DNA of 64,000 nucleotides from Isoetes taiwanensis (GCA_021234155.1 JAJEKV010000044.1:12172803-12236802), one strand, 5' to 3'. Positions 51,671-63,553 are shown, counted from the stretch's first letter. Notes: generated by a model not told the origin, from the sequence alone. Numbers and translations are program-made.

Positions 51671-53011
51671 CTTCTTTTTAAATTTCTCAAAGCGTTCTCA
51701 CATTTCTCATCCCATTGAAAAGTCAGATTTGATTTTGTAAGTGTTGTCAAAGGACTTGCTATTGTAGAGAAACTTTTGATAAATTTCCTATAAAAACCTC
51801 GCAAGTCCTAAAAATGAGCGCACTGCTTTTGGGTTTTAGAAACCGCCATTCTCTTCTCGCCTCAACCTTTTTGGGGTCCGTTTAATTCCTTCAATAAACA
51901 ATATGACCTAAATAATCCATTTCGTGCTACAAAATGAACACTTGACTTTCTTTTCATACAATTTTTTTTAAAATACCCAAAACAATTCTCGATGTTCTCT
52001 ATGCTCTTCTAAATTTTTGAATAAATAAGTATGTCATCAAAGAACACGAGAACAAACTTATCAAGATATTCTCGAAAAAGATCATTCATTAGACACCGGT
52101 GTTGTTGGTGCATTGGTCAAACCAAAAGGCATAACCACAAATTCAAAGTGCCCATATCTTGTAGAAAAAGTTGTTTTGGGTATATCACTCTCTTTGATTC
52201 TTATCTGGTGATATCCAGATCTAAGATCTATCTTTGAAAATAATGAAGCTCCTTGAAGTTGATCAAACAAGTCATCTATTCTAGGCAATGGATACTTGTT
52301 CTTAATTGTGATATCATTTAATTGCCTATAATCAACACACATACATATAGAACCATCTTTTTTCTTAACAAATAATACTTTGAGCACCAAAAGGTGAAAT
52401 ACTAGGTCATGTATCCTTGATCTAAAAGTTCTTTTAACTGCTTTTTTTAATTCCACTAACTCTGACAAAGCAAATCTATATGGAGCTTTTGATGGAGGAG
52501 AAGCTCCTGGAACCAATTCAATCGCATGATCAACATATCTTCGAGGGGGTAACTCCGTCAACTCTTCCGGAAATACTTCCTTGAACTCCTCGAGGATGTC
52601 CCGCACATCATTCATGTATACTTGATTAATCTCTCCCGGACCCTTTGAGTACAAGCAACCCCAATCTTTCATGCTTCCTAATTGCCCTCTTGATTTGTTT
52701 TTTCGACTAATGGGCTTAGGAGTAAAATACTTCTTATTCAACCCTTCCAATGTATATAATTCTTGATGTTCCTTAGATTTTACTCTCACAACTCTTTCAT
52801 GACAATCTACTATAGCATGCACCTCACTAAGCCATTCCATGCCTATAATCATATCATATGAGCCTAGCTGAAGCACATGGAAATTTGCAATTGTAGGCAT
52901 GCCTTGCACTTTCAATTTTAATGCATGCACATACTCACTAGTAGCTTTTCTCTTTCCATCAGCCATTTTCACCATTCTTAAGGCTTGTTGGTTAGTATTC
53001 AACCCAAACAA
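51671..53011 (-). pseudogene. Gypsy reverse transcriptase, broken
   Basis: 53011-52082 is a 309-codon frame holding the protease-RT linker and RT fingers/palm: [72 protein letters not shown] and [14 protein letters not shown]. In the next blocks, in other frames and with stops, are the catalytic VFFDDILIYS and the thumb (RGFYRKFI). Confidence 0.9.
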
Positions 53012-53238
53012 CTTGACAAGCCTTGGTGAAATAAAATTGTGAGTGGCTCCTCAGTATCAATCAAAATACTAAAAGGAACTTCATTGATTTTACCTTTAAC
53101 TTGCACTACATGTGCCCGCAGAATCTTTGTTCCTTGATCAACTACTGCACAAACGTGCATATCTTCCTCTAAATCCATGAGGGTTGCCCGATGAGCTCTC
53201 ATTGCCCCCACATTCTCGAGATCCTTGAACTTTGGCAT
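53012..53238 (-). pseudogene. Gypsy protease, part
   Basis: Minus strand with [16 protein letters not shown]. The Asp-Thr of the aspartic protease is kept, but the usual Gly/Ser after it is Glu, and the frame ends soon after. Confidence 0.65.
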
Positions 53239-54259
53239 TTGAGTTATTCTTCTTAGGACAAAAACGCGTGCCTATGCCCCTTTTGCTTACAAAGAAAGCA
53301 TAAATTCTCCTTCATGCACTTATCATATTCAACTTTCTTCTTTTCTTCATCCATCCTGACATTGCATTCAAAGGCAACTTAGGAATATTATGAGAAGTTT
53401 GATGGACCTCCAGTTTGATTCATCCCTATAATTCCTCCGAAATTTCCTCTTTGTTTACTCCCTTGCGGTTGGCATTCTTCTCCTCCTTAAGGATGCCCTC
53501 GAAATATCGAGCCTTGTGCTCCGCTTCTTCCAAGGTAAGTTGATCACATCCAACTAATTTTTAAGCTCCATATCTAGTCCTTGCACAAAGCGACTAGCTA
53601 GTTCCCCGCAGCTTAAAGACTAATTATTACTTTTATAACACCTAATTTAGAGAATGATGCTTGCTTAACGAATGATTCTTGCCTTTGAATCTAACTTTGG
53701 ACAATGTCGTTCCAAAGTAGAGAATTCTTGTATATAGTTATCCAAGGATTGCCCTTTCTGCTTTACATTCCATGAATTTGTTCATCGATAATATGAAAGG
53801 AAGGTGGACAATATTTCGACATGAAGAGTTCCTTGAAAGTCTCCTAAGCGGCGTCTTCATCCGTCACCTTATGTGCTTTTTATGACGATTCCACCACATT
53901 AAAGCATTCCCGTCGGGCTCAATGCCACCACTCCCACCTTTTTCTTCCTTAGGAACTTGTCTTACAACAAAATAATTTTCAGCCTTCAATCCAAGCTTCG
54001 CCTTAACTCCATCCTTATCAAAACCATCAAATAATTCCAACTTATATTTCTTGGCAATCTCCTTTAAAGCGGATGACTTCTTTTTTTGAGAACTTTCCTT
54101 CCCTTGGCTCATAGGCTTAGATGATGCCATATCCTCTTCTTTGTTCCTTTTCCTCCTCCTAGAGTGCGAGCTTAAGGGCATCAAAGATCCTCGTTGGGGG
54201 CTTCTCCCACTAGGTGCTCCCAATCTTGGTGAACCTCCCACATCTCCCTGTTTAATCAA
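53239..54259 (-). pseudogene. Gypsy gag, broken
   Basis: 54259-53864 covers the gag N-terminus (KKYKLELFDGF, NALMWWNRHKK). The rest (53860-53240) has a zinc-knuckle-like stretch (near 53270-53330) with stops. Weak similarity only, placed mainly by position. Confidence 0.6.
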
Positions 54260-55634
54260 TCAGGGATTAAGAAAATTTCCCTTAAACAACTTGCAAATTA
54301 AAGATCCCCGACTGTCTTTGCCCTTTTGTCGCAGATTTTTTCGATTTGCATTTGCAAGTTTTGCATTTGTTCTCTGCTAGCTTCGATTCGAATCGATGAG
54401 TTGGTTCTCTATGCTGGTTTGAAAGCTTAAGAAAGCTTGCAACATAGAGGATTCTAAAGTTTTCCTCATTGTGTCAAAATTATCCTCCTCCCGGTTGGCA
54501 TTATTTGCAAATGATGAGGGACCTGGATAGATGTTCCCTAGGAAGTGGTTCCATCCGAGAATACATAAAAGTTTGTACTCAATGAGCTATCTAAATGTCT
54601 TGAAATGACACCAAACTATCTCGAACTTTCAAAACAGATCTCTATCATGTTTTGCTCCCATGATTCTTATAGAGGCCATGACATAATCACCACATTCCTT
54701 ACTTATTATCTATGCCCATTCATTCAATTTATTGTCTTGCATCCATTAAGCAACCATATCATGAACTAGGTTAATTGGCTAATATCACCTGTAATTTAGA
54801 CATTAACAGTTAGCAAACCACCAATGCCACTCTTCCTCCTACACTTGTAAGACCTGCCTCTATTCCTTGAGTTTCCTCAAGTTGGAAGGGGAAGCAACAT
54901 GTTTCCTAACATAGCCATATGCTACCCACTGGTGGATTGACCCCCCACAATCATAACTTCGCTACTTCGGGTTCCACGGGTTCCACATATATGTCATCAA
55001 ATGTCCTGCGTGTCCAAATAAGCCTGCTATGATTGTGTCAGGTCCACATAGGCATGTCCTATGTGTTTTCAGTGCTTACTGCTAATTGCAATCAACCTAT
55101 GATAATTAAACATTAGTTACATTTTTTTTTTTTTTTATTATTATATATTTCACATTCCAAAATTGCAAGTTCAAGTACATACAAATGTTAATCCCAAATT
55201 AATCACAAAGGAAAAATCGAGATTATGTCATGGTCCTCCTTCATGGCTGGAAAGCGATTGTTATGAGTATAACAATTGTGTAGGAATGGGTTACTAATGA
55301 TTATTTTGTGACAAAGCAGTAACAACACAAGTTCTATCTATGCTAGGTGGTAAACAATCCAGAACTACTCCAATGAGTCATTGATGCAATCATACCCCCA
55401 ATATACCCTTGTTTATGGAATAGGAAATAACAGCTATACTCAAAGGATCTTACCTACCCCACACTATACTATAGGATATTCCAACATGTTCAAACATGTT
55501 ATCAATTTGTAAAACTCTATCATAGGTTCCATAGTAAAAAGGTGCTCCACTTAGGAAAAGTAATAGCCCTAATATCTTGGACATAATATGTTGGCATCCC
55601 ATGAAGTTATTGTAAACTAAGAATCACTTTGAAT

Positions 55635-55690
<56 letters not shown>

Positions 55691-55717
55691 TTTTTTTTTT
55701 AACTAGGTTCAACCCAT
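54260..55717 (-). other. Gypsy 5' untranslated/leader region
   Basis: No coding signal between gag and the primer site. It contains poly-T (55122-55137) and (CT)n (55637-55684) runs. Confidence 0.5.
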
Positions 55718-55734
55718 GACTCTCTCGATACCAA
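55718..55734 (-). other. Gypsy primer binding site
   Basis: Minus strand TTGGTATCGAGAGAGTC, similar to the initiator tRNA-Met site, three bases inside the 5' LTR. Confidence 0.65.
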
Positions 55735-55737
55735 TTT

Positions 55738-57363
55738 TGTGGACTCTCTCCTTCCTTCTCTCTCTCTCTCTCTCTAACACCCATCGTGACGGTCCTCGTT
55801 CTTGAGTTACTTCACACTAAGCTCAAGATCCCACGGGTGCAGAACCTACAAGTCATTCCCAAACCCCAAGTAATATGTTGCGGTCACCCTAAGCTACGGG
55901 TCTCTAGCTCAGGGGAAAACCTTCATCCAGAAGCAACTCGACGTGACCAGCATCGAGTCCGCACTAGCGAGCTTCATCAGTGCCCACTCGCTAGTGTTGA
56001 GTGCTTAACACTCGTGGCCTCGGTTTCTGCTTATTCTCCCCGGAGAGTTGTGGGCAGACCAAGGTGCTTTCTAGGCTAGCAACATGAGCGATCCCAAGTA
56101 TTTCTATGCTAATGGTAACTTGGCAAGAACCTCACAAACATATTTTCCAATTTCGCTTTGAGTAATAACCATTATTGACAAGATCCTTATGAATGTGACA
56201 GAAACAAAAGGCCAGATCTAGTATACGAGTAATATCTTATCTTTTGAAGGATTTCTCTCAACCGAGATGATTGGTGTTGTGTTTGTTTTTAGAATGCAAA
56301 GAAGTAGATTCCATATCCCTCAATATAGTAACTATCCCCAAAGAATTATCTTCCCATTGTAAGTAGATAGGAGTATAAACTTAGGGAAACATGTATAGAG
56401 GAGTGGGTAATGCATTCAGGTGGTCATAGAATTAGCTTGGAGCGTTGGCATATCAACCCAAGGGTTTGGTTAGTAAATATCTTATGGAGGCTTGTCCAAG
56501 GGTGAACCCATTTAAAAGTTAAGGACTTTATATTCAAGCATAACATTAAAAAACATAACACAATGGCTGATACAGGTCGACAACCAGAATACTTCAAGCC
56601 TGTAACAAAGCAGCAGTTTCTTTTGCCGAATCCTGCATGAGGGAATCGATCCAATTACCCAAGGTCAAATGGTGCTAGTTGCGGCCGATTTTGCAGCCAA
56701 TCTAACAACGCCCACATCGATTTATATTTTTTGTATTGTTTGCAACCGAAGTGGATGATTCCAGGGAAGGAACCAGTCCTTCCTGATAAACGCAGTTGGG
56801 TTCTATTTGAAGGGAAGATTTCGCCCATTTCGCCTGAATCTTCCTTAATCCTTGTACCCTGTTACTGCTAGATCTAACCTATTGCCCTCTAAATCCGATT
56901 GTCTCTGATTTTGTTCACCGCAGACAGGGCCGGCTGGTTGCATGCACAGTGAAACGATTTCAAAGGAATCTACCAGACCTGGTGCTGGATTAAATAGGGT
57001 TTTCGGCTCTTGGGCTCACAGAAGAACCCATCGATTCATGGCTTAAGGCAGAAGTTAAGAATCGAGATCTGCAAACCCTACTATTGTTATTTTCTTTCCT
57101 GATGCCGCAGCCCAATAGTTATCTCTGTTCTTCTATATCTGTATCAGATGGATTATCTCTTCTTAAGAAAAATATCAAACACAATCTTACCTCTAAATCG
57201 CTTCCTTGAAACACTTCTTATCTCTCTCTCTTTCAATCCCGAAATCCCTCTCTGCCTTCCTCTTTCTCACGTTTTTTTCCTTTCCCTAATTCTAACCTCC
57301 TTCCTTATTTCGTTGCCACATCACCTCTTATGCCACGTCATCTCCTTATTTATTTAATATAGC
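55738..57363 (-). repeat. 5' LTR of the Gypsy element, main part
   Basis: Collinear with 48033-49619. Near its start it carries a CT repeat expansion (55754-55777) absent from the left LTR. It stops at TATAGC, where the left LTR continues CTTAGAACAAA. Confidence 0.9.
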
Positions 57364-57696
57364 ACGTCGGCAATGCCTTAGCACATTAAATCCATTAGGT
57401 TATTTTTTTTTTTAACTTAATGCTAACGGCAATACCTTCAACATACCCTCCTAAGTTTTATTTTTGTTTTCTATTAAGTGCTTCAAACAATTGTCCTCTT
57501 CTTGTGCCATGAACAAATTAATATATGAACTCATAACCATCATGATATCATGCACTTGTTGATCATATATTCCATCTCATTAAAACACTACATAATCAAC
57601 TTGTTATTCAAAAGCTTATCATTGATTCAAAGCTTATCGTTAAAGAAAACCATGCATTTTATTCAAAGGGGACATATAGAAAACTTAGGAAGGAGA

Positions 57697-57985
57697 TTAA
57701 TTCGCTAATGTGAGCTTCTTCGTGCTTTTGCCTTGCAAAGACCATCCACCAGGTGCTATATATAACCACATTAGGCACGCATCCCTTCTCAACCATCTTT
57801 TAGTGAAGTGAACAAAGGAACAGACATCATCTATTTTACCAAATTTTACATAAACCGGGCCTATGAGAGTACTATAGGTTATAACATCACACTCGGAATG
57901 CTCGAGATTTGGTGGAAGAAATCCAATGTAGATGATAAATCCCCTACCCTACAAAGGCCATGAAGAAAAGTGTTTAGGGTCACAA
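57697..57985 (-). pseudogene. P-type PPR protein relic
   Basis: Minus strand: NTFLHGLCRVGDLSSTLDFF, then in another frame ECDVITYSTLIGPVYVKFGK with IDDV, then a decayed repeat ending TKKLTLAN and TAA. DVITYSTLI...GKIDDV is the standard P-class PPR unit. Only about two units remain, with a frame change between them. Confidence 0.65.
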
Positions 57986-58514
57986 GGCCGTGGATAATCC
58001 AAATTTTTTCATTTCGCCTAAAAGTGCCTTAGCTTCTCCAAGTTCACCTCGCATTGCGTAAACCTCGCACCATTTAAATGCTAGAAACCTGCAAAATCGC
58101 AAAGAGCTGGAAGAGACCGGAAGAGCTCGCCCAAATTATGAATTATAGACTAGCCATGCCCTTTAACATTCAACCTCGATCCGCCCAATCTAGAGGAAGA
58201 AAATTTGAGCATCCCGCTTAGAAGAGCAAAATATAACCACACAAGATAGCAGGCCGGTTGCAACCCAAAGATCATCCGGCCCGATATTCCAATCTTTTTT
58301 CGACTACATTTTGAACCTATTAGACTACAGCCAATTATAGGGTATGCTCATGTTAGGTGAAATTTCCCAATCATTTAGCAAAATGTCCGGTCTTTCAACC
58401 TTTCTTTTAAATGTCATCTATCATCCGGTTTTGAACCTTTCATACATCGGTCAGTCCTTAGTTTATCATCAGCCAAATTTCATAATCAAATTCGTCTCTA
58501 ACCCAAATGCTTTT

Positions 58515-58612
58515 GCAAATAGAAGCACTCAATGTAATATCAAGACCTTCGAATGAAACCTTTGAAAGCTTGTAATACTTTGCAAATAGAAGCACTCAAT
58601 GTAATACTACAG
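58515..58612. repeat. Direct repeat of about 29 bp
   Basis: TTGCAAATAGAAGCACTCAA followed by TGTAATA occurs at about 58511 and again at about 58582. Confidence 0.75.
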
Positions 58613-58744
58613 CTAGAAACCTTGGAGGCAACCTGAGGGGAATTGGTAAAGATTAATTGGAGCTATGGACCATTTTATAGCATCATACGTAAAATCTTGA
58701 GGCGTGATGCATGTGAAGGGACCAATTCAAAGTCGTATATCCCC

Positions 58745-58925
58745 CGTAGCCCGACTCCCTCTAAATCATATAAAGCAAAGGTGAATCATATAGCATATCT
58801 GCAAAGATCCAAATCCTCTATCTATCTGCAAAGATATCTATCATATAGCATATCTGCTGAGATAATGTAAATCATATCTACAACATCCAGTTCCTCTAAA
58901 TCATATAGCAAAGTGAATCATAAAT
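58745..58925. repeat. Local array of related short repeats
   Basis: Variants of CTCTAAATCATAT, GCAAAGGTGAATCATA and TCATATAGCATATCTGC recur four or more times in 180 bp. Confidence 0.65.
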
Positions 58926-59131
58926 CAAGTAGTCTTTAATAGGTGGTCACCCTGGGTCCCTCACGATTGGGTAATGAGAATGAAGCCAGCTGATACACGA
59001 AAATCACATGAGAGATTCGATATCGAGAGGCATCTAGATGCCCTCAAAAATAAAAAGACAATATGCCAGCCATGTCATGATGTATCATCATGGCATTCAT
59101 AATATACGACAGAATGGATTAAAATGGTGCC

Positions 59132-59223
59132 ATCATAAGAGTTTTGACAGAATTTATGACGACCATATGATTGAAAATAATGTCTGACAGATTTGACAGA
59201 ATTTATGACGACCATATGATTGA
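59132..59223. repeat. Direct repeat of about 34 bp
   Basis: A unit starting GACAGAATTTATGACGACCA and continuing TATGATTGA occurs at about 59146 and again at about 59197. Confidence 0.75.
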
Positions 59224-59229
59224 TTGCTA

Positions 59230-60680
59230 TAAGATGTAGCCATTCAATCAAGAACTTGCATTTGGAATGGTGTACACATCTTATAGATGGGAATATCATT
59301 GCTTTTTCCTCATTGCAACATTTTAGAGAAGCTCGATTTGCAAAACTGTTCAAGCATCAGTGATCATACAATATAGAAAATTACAAATGATATGTTACTG
59401 TATGAGGGAAATTTTACTCAACAACTGTCCAAATATAACTGACGTAGGTTCATCAAAAATTGCTACAGCCCGTAATAACATCAAGCTATTGGAACCCAAA
59501 TATTGTCCTCACATTATAGCCACAATAGAAGTTGTTGCAGCCATGAAATTTCCTTGTGGATGCAAGGCATATGCAGACCTGCATGAACACCAGTAGCTTT
59601 GTCAATTTGGAGTGCAACAAATAATGTAAAGGTAAGCATTTCCATTTTCCACTTACATCACTGAGTTAGCTCCTATCATTTTTAGATTTCCTCCAGCAAA
59701 TTTCTAAATCGAAAATTATTGCAAAGGGTTTGGATTGCAAAGACTAATTCTGAAGCTTTGAGAAAAGGAAAGGAGAGGGTAGTGTGTTGGCATAAAACTT
59801 TCAAAACTTAAGATGCAATAAGCATTTGGCATAAGCAGATTTTATATAGCCTGCATTTCTGGTAACTAATCCATTCTACATCCCAGGGATCATGATGAAT
59901 TACTAAACAAGTAAATGTGATCCGTTCCGCATATGCAATTACATCCGAATGGAGATATGAAATAGCCCCCTAGGGTGCAAACCTAGGTGAACAAAGGTGG
60001 TCGTTGTCCTTTTTAATCCTTCCTTGATTCATTGCTCGACCGGATTTATTTAAAACACATGCCTTAAACATCCCCACACATGCTCAAACTCTTAAATTCA
60101 TGTGCTCCTCGCGACCATCTCATAGATTCAAAGATAATGGGCCTCATCTTTTACCTCGTTCCAAGCAAGTCTGCCAATTTTTTATGCCGGATTTAGGGGT
60201 TTTCGTCCACACAAATCGTTCTCTAGAGATAATTTTGGCCATTTTTCTTAAATGCATTTTGGGGCTTTTTTTCCATGGATTCTTACGTTCTTCTTATTTA
60301 TTATATCCCTGTCATTGTTTAGAAGCTAAGCTTTTCTATAATGCAAAGCTAAACCCACCATGATTCCTGTGTTGATTCCAAAGGGTTACCATCAATCTAA
60401 CAAATACTACTCTATCATCTATTGGACTTTTTGGTTTACGCGACAATTCAATAAACCATCTCAGAACTCGGCCAACACCTCCGCCTTTCCATCCCATAGG
60501 TTCAATAGATTCAAAGTTTACAATTTCAATACATCACGAGCTTGAAGACACCGGGTGACACGATTGCAATTAAGCCCACGCCACCAGCTTCCGTGATCAC
60601 CATCGCAAAACGCAACCGCCCGTGTTCGAAATTGGATCACCAGCCAAATACCAAAATGTTCGAGCTCGGATAAGCAAAGA
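59230..60680. other. Part of the insertion without a recognised gene
   Basis: Frames such as 59360-59596 and 60100-60363 have no domain I can name; composition is coding-like in places. Confidence 0.35.
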
Positions 60681-60682
60681 TT

Positions 60683-60780
60683 TTAAAGTGACCTCTACTG
60701 AGAGGTCACTTTAAGTTTTAGTTCATTTTTATTTTGGGTTAACTTTACGCTAAATTTTGTAACTTAACTTAAAGTGGTCT
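60683..60780. repeat. Perfect 14-bp fold-back with a third related arm
   Basis: TTAAAGTGACCTCT and AGAGGTCACTTTAA (60683-60696, 60701-60714) are perfectly inverted around ACTG. A further inverted arm AACTTAAAGTGGTCTC lies at about 60764-60780. Confidence 0.8.
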
Positions 60781-60782
60781 CA

Positions 60783-60931
60783 AGGGTGTTTGGGTTAGGA
60801 ATTTTAGGTTAATAAAATTAACTAATACTAATTATATAACTAAACGGAACACTAACCTAACTTGTGGTGTGAACCTAGAAACTGCTAAAACCTTAACCCA
60901 ATCCTAAAATAACGGTTGGTGCGAAGGTACC
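60783..60931. mobile_element. MITE-like sequence
   Basis: Starts GGGTGTTTGGGTTAGG and ends in an inverted, diverged counterpart (reverse complement GGGTACCTTCGC...TTTTAGGATTGGG). A GGGTGTTTGG start is reminiscent of PIF/Harbinger MITEs. Flanks are CAA and TTA, an imperfect TWA-type site. Confidence 0.35.
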
Positions 60932-60966
60932 CTTAGAACAAATACCACAATAAAATTCACATCATA
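60932..60966 (-). repeat. Detached end of the Gypsy 5' LTR
   Basis: CTTAGAACAAATACCACAAT and on to CACATCATA matches the last 35 bp of the left LTR and is followed by the target duplicate TAGAG. Confidence 0.88.
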
Positions 60967-61078
60967 TAGAGACATTTTGCTTCAATGATCTCTGATGTTC
61001 TTAGCAGATCTATGTATTGTTTTTTCTTGATTAATGGAAAAATCTACTCTTACTCTCAAAAAAAAAAAAAAAAAAAAA
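60967..61078 (+). other. LINE 3' UTR end with poly(A)
   Basis: After the TAGAG duplicate, a non-coding stretch ends TGATTAATGG...CTCTTACTCTC and a run of about 21 A (61058-61078). It follows on from 48032 if the Gypsy element is removed. Confidence 0.7.
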
Positions 61079-61082
61079 GTTC

Positions 61083-62765
61083 TGTTTAGACATAATCTTA
61101 TTAACAAAATAAGATTGTATTGAAGTAGTTTGTTGAAAACAAATGATTCTTTCTTGGTATTATTTGTTACAAGATTCACATTGATATCAGGGCCGGTGTT
61201 GCAGACAACACGTCTAGCCGATTTGGTGTAGGGCTATTAAGTGTCATTGATGTGTTCAAGGGAGATTCAGGGTTCTAAGATTGGAAGGAAAAAATCAAAC
61301 ATGTATTACAAGTGGAGAATCTCTGGGAGATTACTGAATCCAGTGAAAGAGGTGTAAGAATGAGTACTGGAAACTTAAGTGTTGCTGCTGAAGGGAGCTG
61401 AAGCTCTATAAATGAAGGTGAGACTGTAGGAGCTCGAACTAGAGAGGCCTAAGGTATAATCATATGTAAAGTAAGTCTCAGCATTATGCTTAAAATGAGA
61501 GGTATGCATCCTCAGGAAATGTGGAATTACATACTATTAAAGTACGAGGAAAAAACATCCTCACAACCAAAAAAGCCAAGTGTCAATTTCCTACTCTTTT
61601 CGTAGTTTGCTCTTTCATCAAAGGCTTGGTCTCTAGACTAGAAATTCAAAAAGATCCAAGTTGCTGAAGTCATTGACTCTATTCACAAGGTCTTTGCTAA
61701 GACAACTAAGCTTATTAAGACCTTGTCTATCCTACCAGAAAAGTATACTATCTTCCATCATGTTCCTTTCTACCCTGATGCCACTGATGGCACTTATGAG
61801 CCTCATCCTTCTATTCCAGTTTATGCCATATACAAGGATAAGAGGAAATCTAAGGATGAAGAAACTGATGCTCAAATTTTAGAGGTCAAAGTAGACTTGT
61901 CAAAGGTAACTGAAGCTTTGATAGATGTAGAACTAAGCAACTTGTTGAGCTCAAAACCAATAGGGGAGATAAGATCTATCCAGAATGCATTCATTGTAAG
62001 AGAAACATGCATCCATCTAATATTTGCTATTATAGAGTATGTCCTAAGTGCAATAAGAAAGGTCACTTTGGAAGAAAGTGTCATGTGTGTGCTTTTTGTA
62101 AAAAGATTGGTCACACTGACGTCAAATGTTCAGTTAAAGAGTATTTTTCTAAACAAAAAAGAGAAAAGAAGTTTGAACGAAGTCTCTGTGTGAGATTTGC
62201 TGAACCAAATGCTTCTATAAGGTTTATACATGCTATAGAAGTTCCCAAGGCTAAAGAAGTCATGGTAGTGCAGACCAGAAGCATGAATGAGGCCAATAAG
62301 CATGCTGAAATGAGTGGACATGTTCTCAATGCTCCTTGAGTGCCACCATCACCACCAACCCCTATTGTAGAAGCTCCTCCTCAAGTAATAGCTCCACCTC
62401 CTCACCAACAGTATGGTAAGAAAGATCAAGATCTTGATGAGGTAGATGCCTCATTCAAGAGCTCTAAACTAACTGTAGATCTCTTTACCTTGTTGAAGAT
62501 TGCACTTAGTTATAGAAAGAGTTTGTTGCAACAAAATGTTTGCAATGAACCAATAGATTTTGTGAACTTTGCTGATGTTGCTAACCGTGTGTTGGTTCTC
62601 TCCATTGAACATCATGCCTTATTATGTTATGAAGAAGTATGGCCTTGAAGTAGATAAAAGGTCTTCTGTTTTGTTGAAATCCTTCTACAATGCCAAGACA
62701 GCACATGTTGGAATAGTAACGAAGGTTCCTGTTAACATAGCGGGCATGCTTTTCAAGATATAGAA
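61083..62765 (+). mobile_element. LTR-retrotransposon 5' part with gag relic
   Basis: A short LTR remnant ends GATTCACA at about 61186, followed by TTGATATCAGGGCC, a diverged initiator-Met primer site. A Copia-type gag start (VIDVFKGDSGF, stop, DWKEKIKHVLQVENLWEI) lies at 61229-61330. From about 61570 a different gag-like part follows (61723-62193 and 62007-62339), with two zinc knuckles CPKCNKKGHFGRKC and CAFCKKIGHTDVKC and a proline-rich tail. The second half reads more like a Gypsy polyprotein, so the relic may be a chimera. Pol is missing. Confidence 0.65.
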
Positions 62766-62769
62766 GAGG

Positions 62770-63550
62770 ATGCAAACATCTATGACCTCTTAGGGGGTAT
62801 TATATTATAAGTGTTATGAGTAATCGTTTAGTTGGAAAATGTTTTGTCTCATGTGCTAAAAGCATGGCAAATTGTCCGAGTCTAACTTATAAGTCTAAAA
62901 AAAAAATAGTTAAATTGACATCTTTACACAAAATATAATATTCATGTCATGAGTCTGAGGTTAGCAATTGAACTTGTCGTAGTAGCAAAATTAGATGTTT
63001 AATCTTTCAACGAACTTGATCACGTGCAAGCTGTGCCTTCGTGACCCAAAGCAAGCATTAATTGCAAACCTAATAGACTGCACTATCTTATCTGATTATT
63101 TAGCTAGGGAGATGTACTAAAAGACACTTGTTTAGAGAGAACAAACAAGCAAATAATGAAATGAAATTCTTATTATGTCTGCAAAAGACCCAGTATCCGC
63201 AAAAGATGGGCAAAGTAAGAGAGTGTGTGTCTCATCCTCCATCTAGTTATAAGTACACAAGTTGTATATGTGTTGCTCCCTAGGTATCGTTTTCCATCTT
63301 CCTGTCTCAATTTTGAGATAATGCGACCTACATCTAATCTATGTGCCTAGAGTGCCTGGATATATGATCCAACAAGTATTTGGCTTATCGCAAATTAGGA
63401 TTCATATATTGTTGGTACAGAGACATCTTCACCTTGTGCGCCCCTCCCATAACTTATTTTGAAATTCGCTTGCCACAACGTTTCTAATTTCTTGCCTTGA
63501 ACTGCTCAACTCAACCATATTAACATTCCATTTTGCAAATCATGTGATTC
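62770..63550. other. Stretch without a recognised gene
   Basis: No coding signal except, from about 63300 on, possible non-coding 3' sequence of the LINE on the minus strand. Confidence 0.4.
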
Positions 63551-63553
63551 CAT

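Larger units (their letters stand above)
57364..60931. mobile_element. 3.57-kb insertion in the Gypsy 5' LTR
   Basis: Both edges are fixed by comparison with the intact left LTR: TATAGC before, CTTAGAACAAATACC after. It carries a PPR relic, several local direct repeats, a perfect fold-back and a MITE-like end. No transposase, LTRs or clear target duplication are visible. The nature of the vehicle is unknown. Confidence 0.7.
48033..60966 (-). mobile_element. Gypsy LTR retrotransposon (minus), LTRs of 1.6 kb
   Basis: The left (3') LTR is 48033-49654. The right (5') LTR is 55738-57363 plus 60932-60966, split by a 3.57-kb insertion. Ends are TG...CA and the 5-bp target duplication is TAGAG. Beside the 5' LTR the minus strand reads TTGGTATCGAGAGAGTC (plus 55718-55734), a primer binding site. 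Beside the 3' LTR the purine tract CTTAAAGGGGATAAGAA is the polypurine tract. Gag, protease, RT, RNase H, integrase and a chromodomain-like end lie in Gypsy order. Without the nested insert it is about 9.4 kb. The LTRs look over 90% alike, so it is younger than the LINE it entered. Confidence 0.92.
31836..61078 (+). mobile_element. L1-type LINE, interrupted by later insertions
   Basis: A LINE with ORF1 (32.5-35.0 kb), endonuclease and RT (35.0-38.1 kb), ORF2 C-terminus (46.5-47.3 kb), 3' part to 48032, and a final 3' UTR piece with poly(A) at 60972-61078. The Gypsy element with TSD TAGAG splits the 3' UTR; the inverted-repeat segment splits ORF2. AAGTTCTATT at 31826-31835 and AAGTTCTGTT at 61077-61086 agree at 9 of 10 bases and may be the LINE target duplication, which would place the 5' end at 31836. 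That outer boundary is inference; the coding parts are clear. Confidence 0.75.

Noticed and set aside
55637-55777. CT-rich runs considered as a promoter element
   Set aside because: Simple repeats near the Gypsy primer site and LTR start; absent from the sister LTR, so most likely microsatellite expansion.
48033-60966. Gypsy element as a possibly active copy
   Set aside because: Frame breaks in gag, RT and integrase, and a split 5' LTR.
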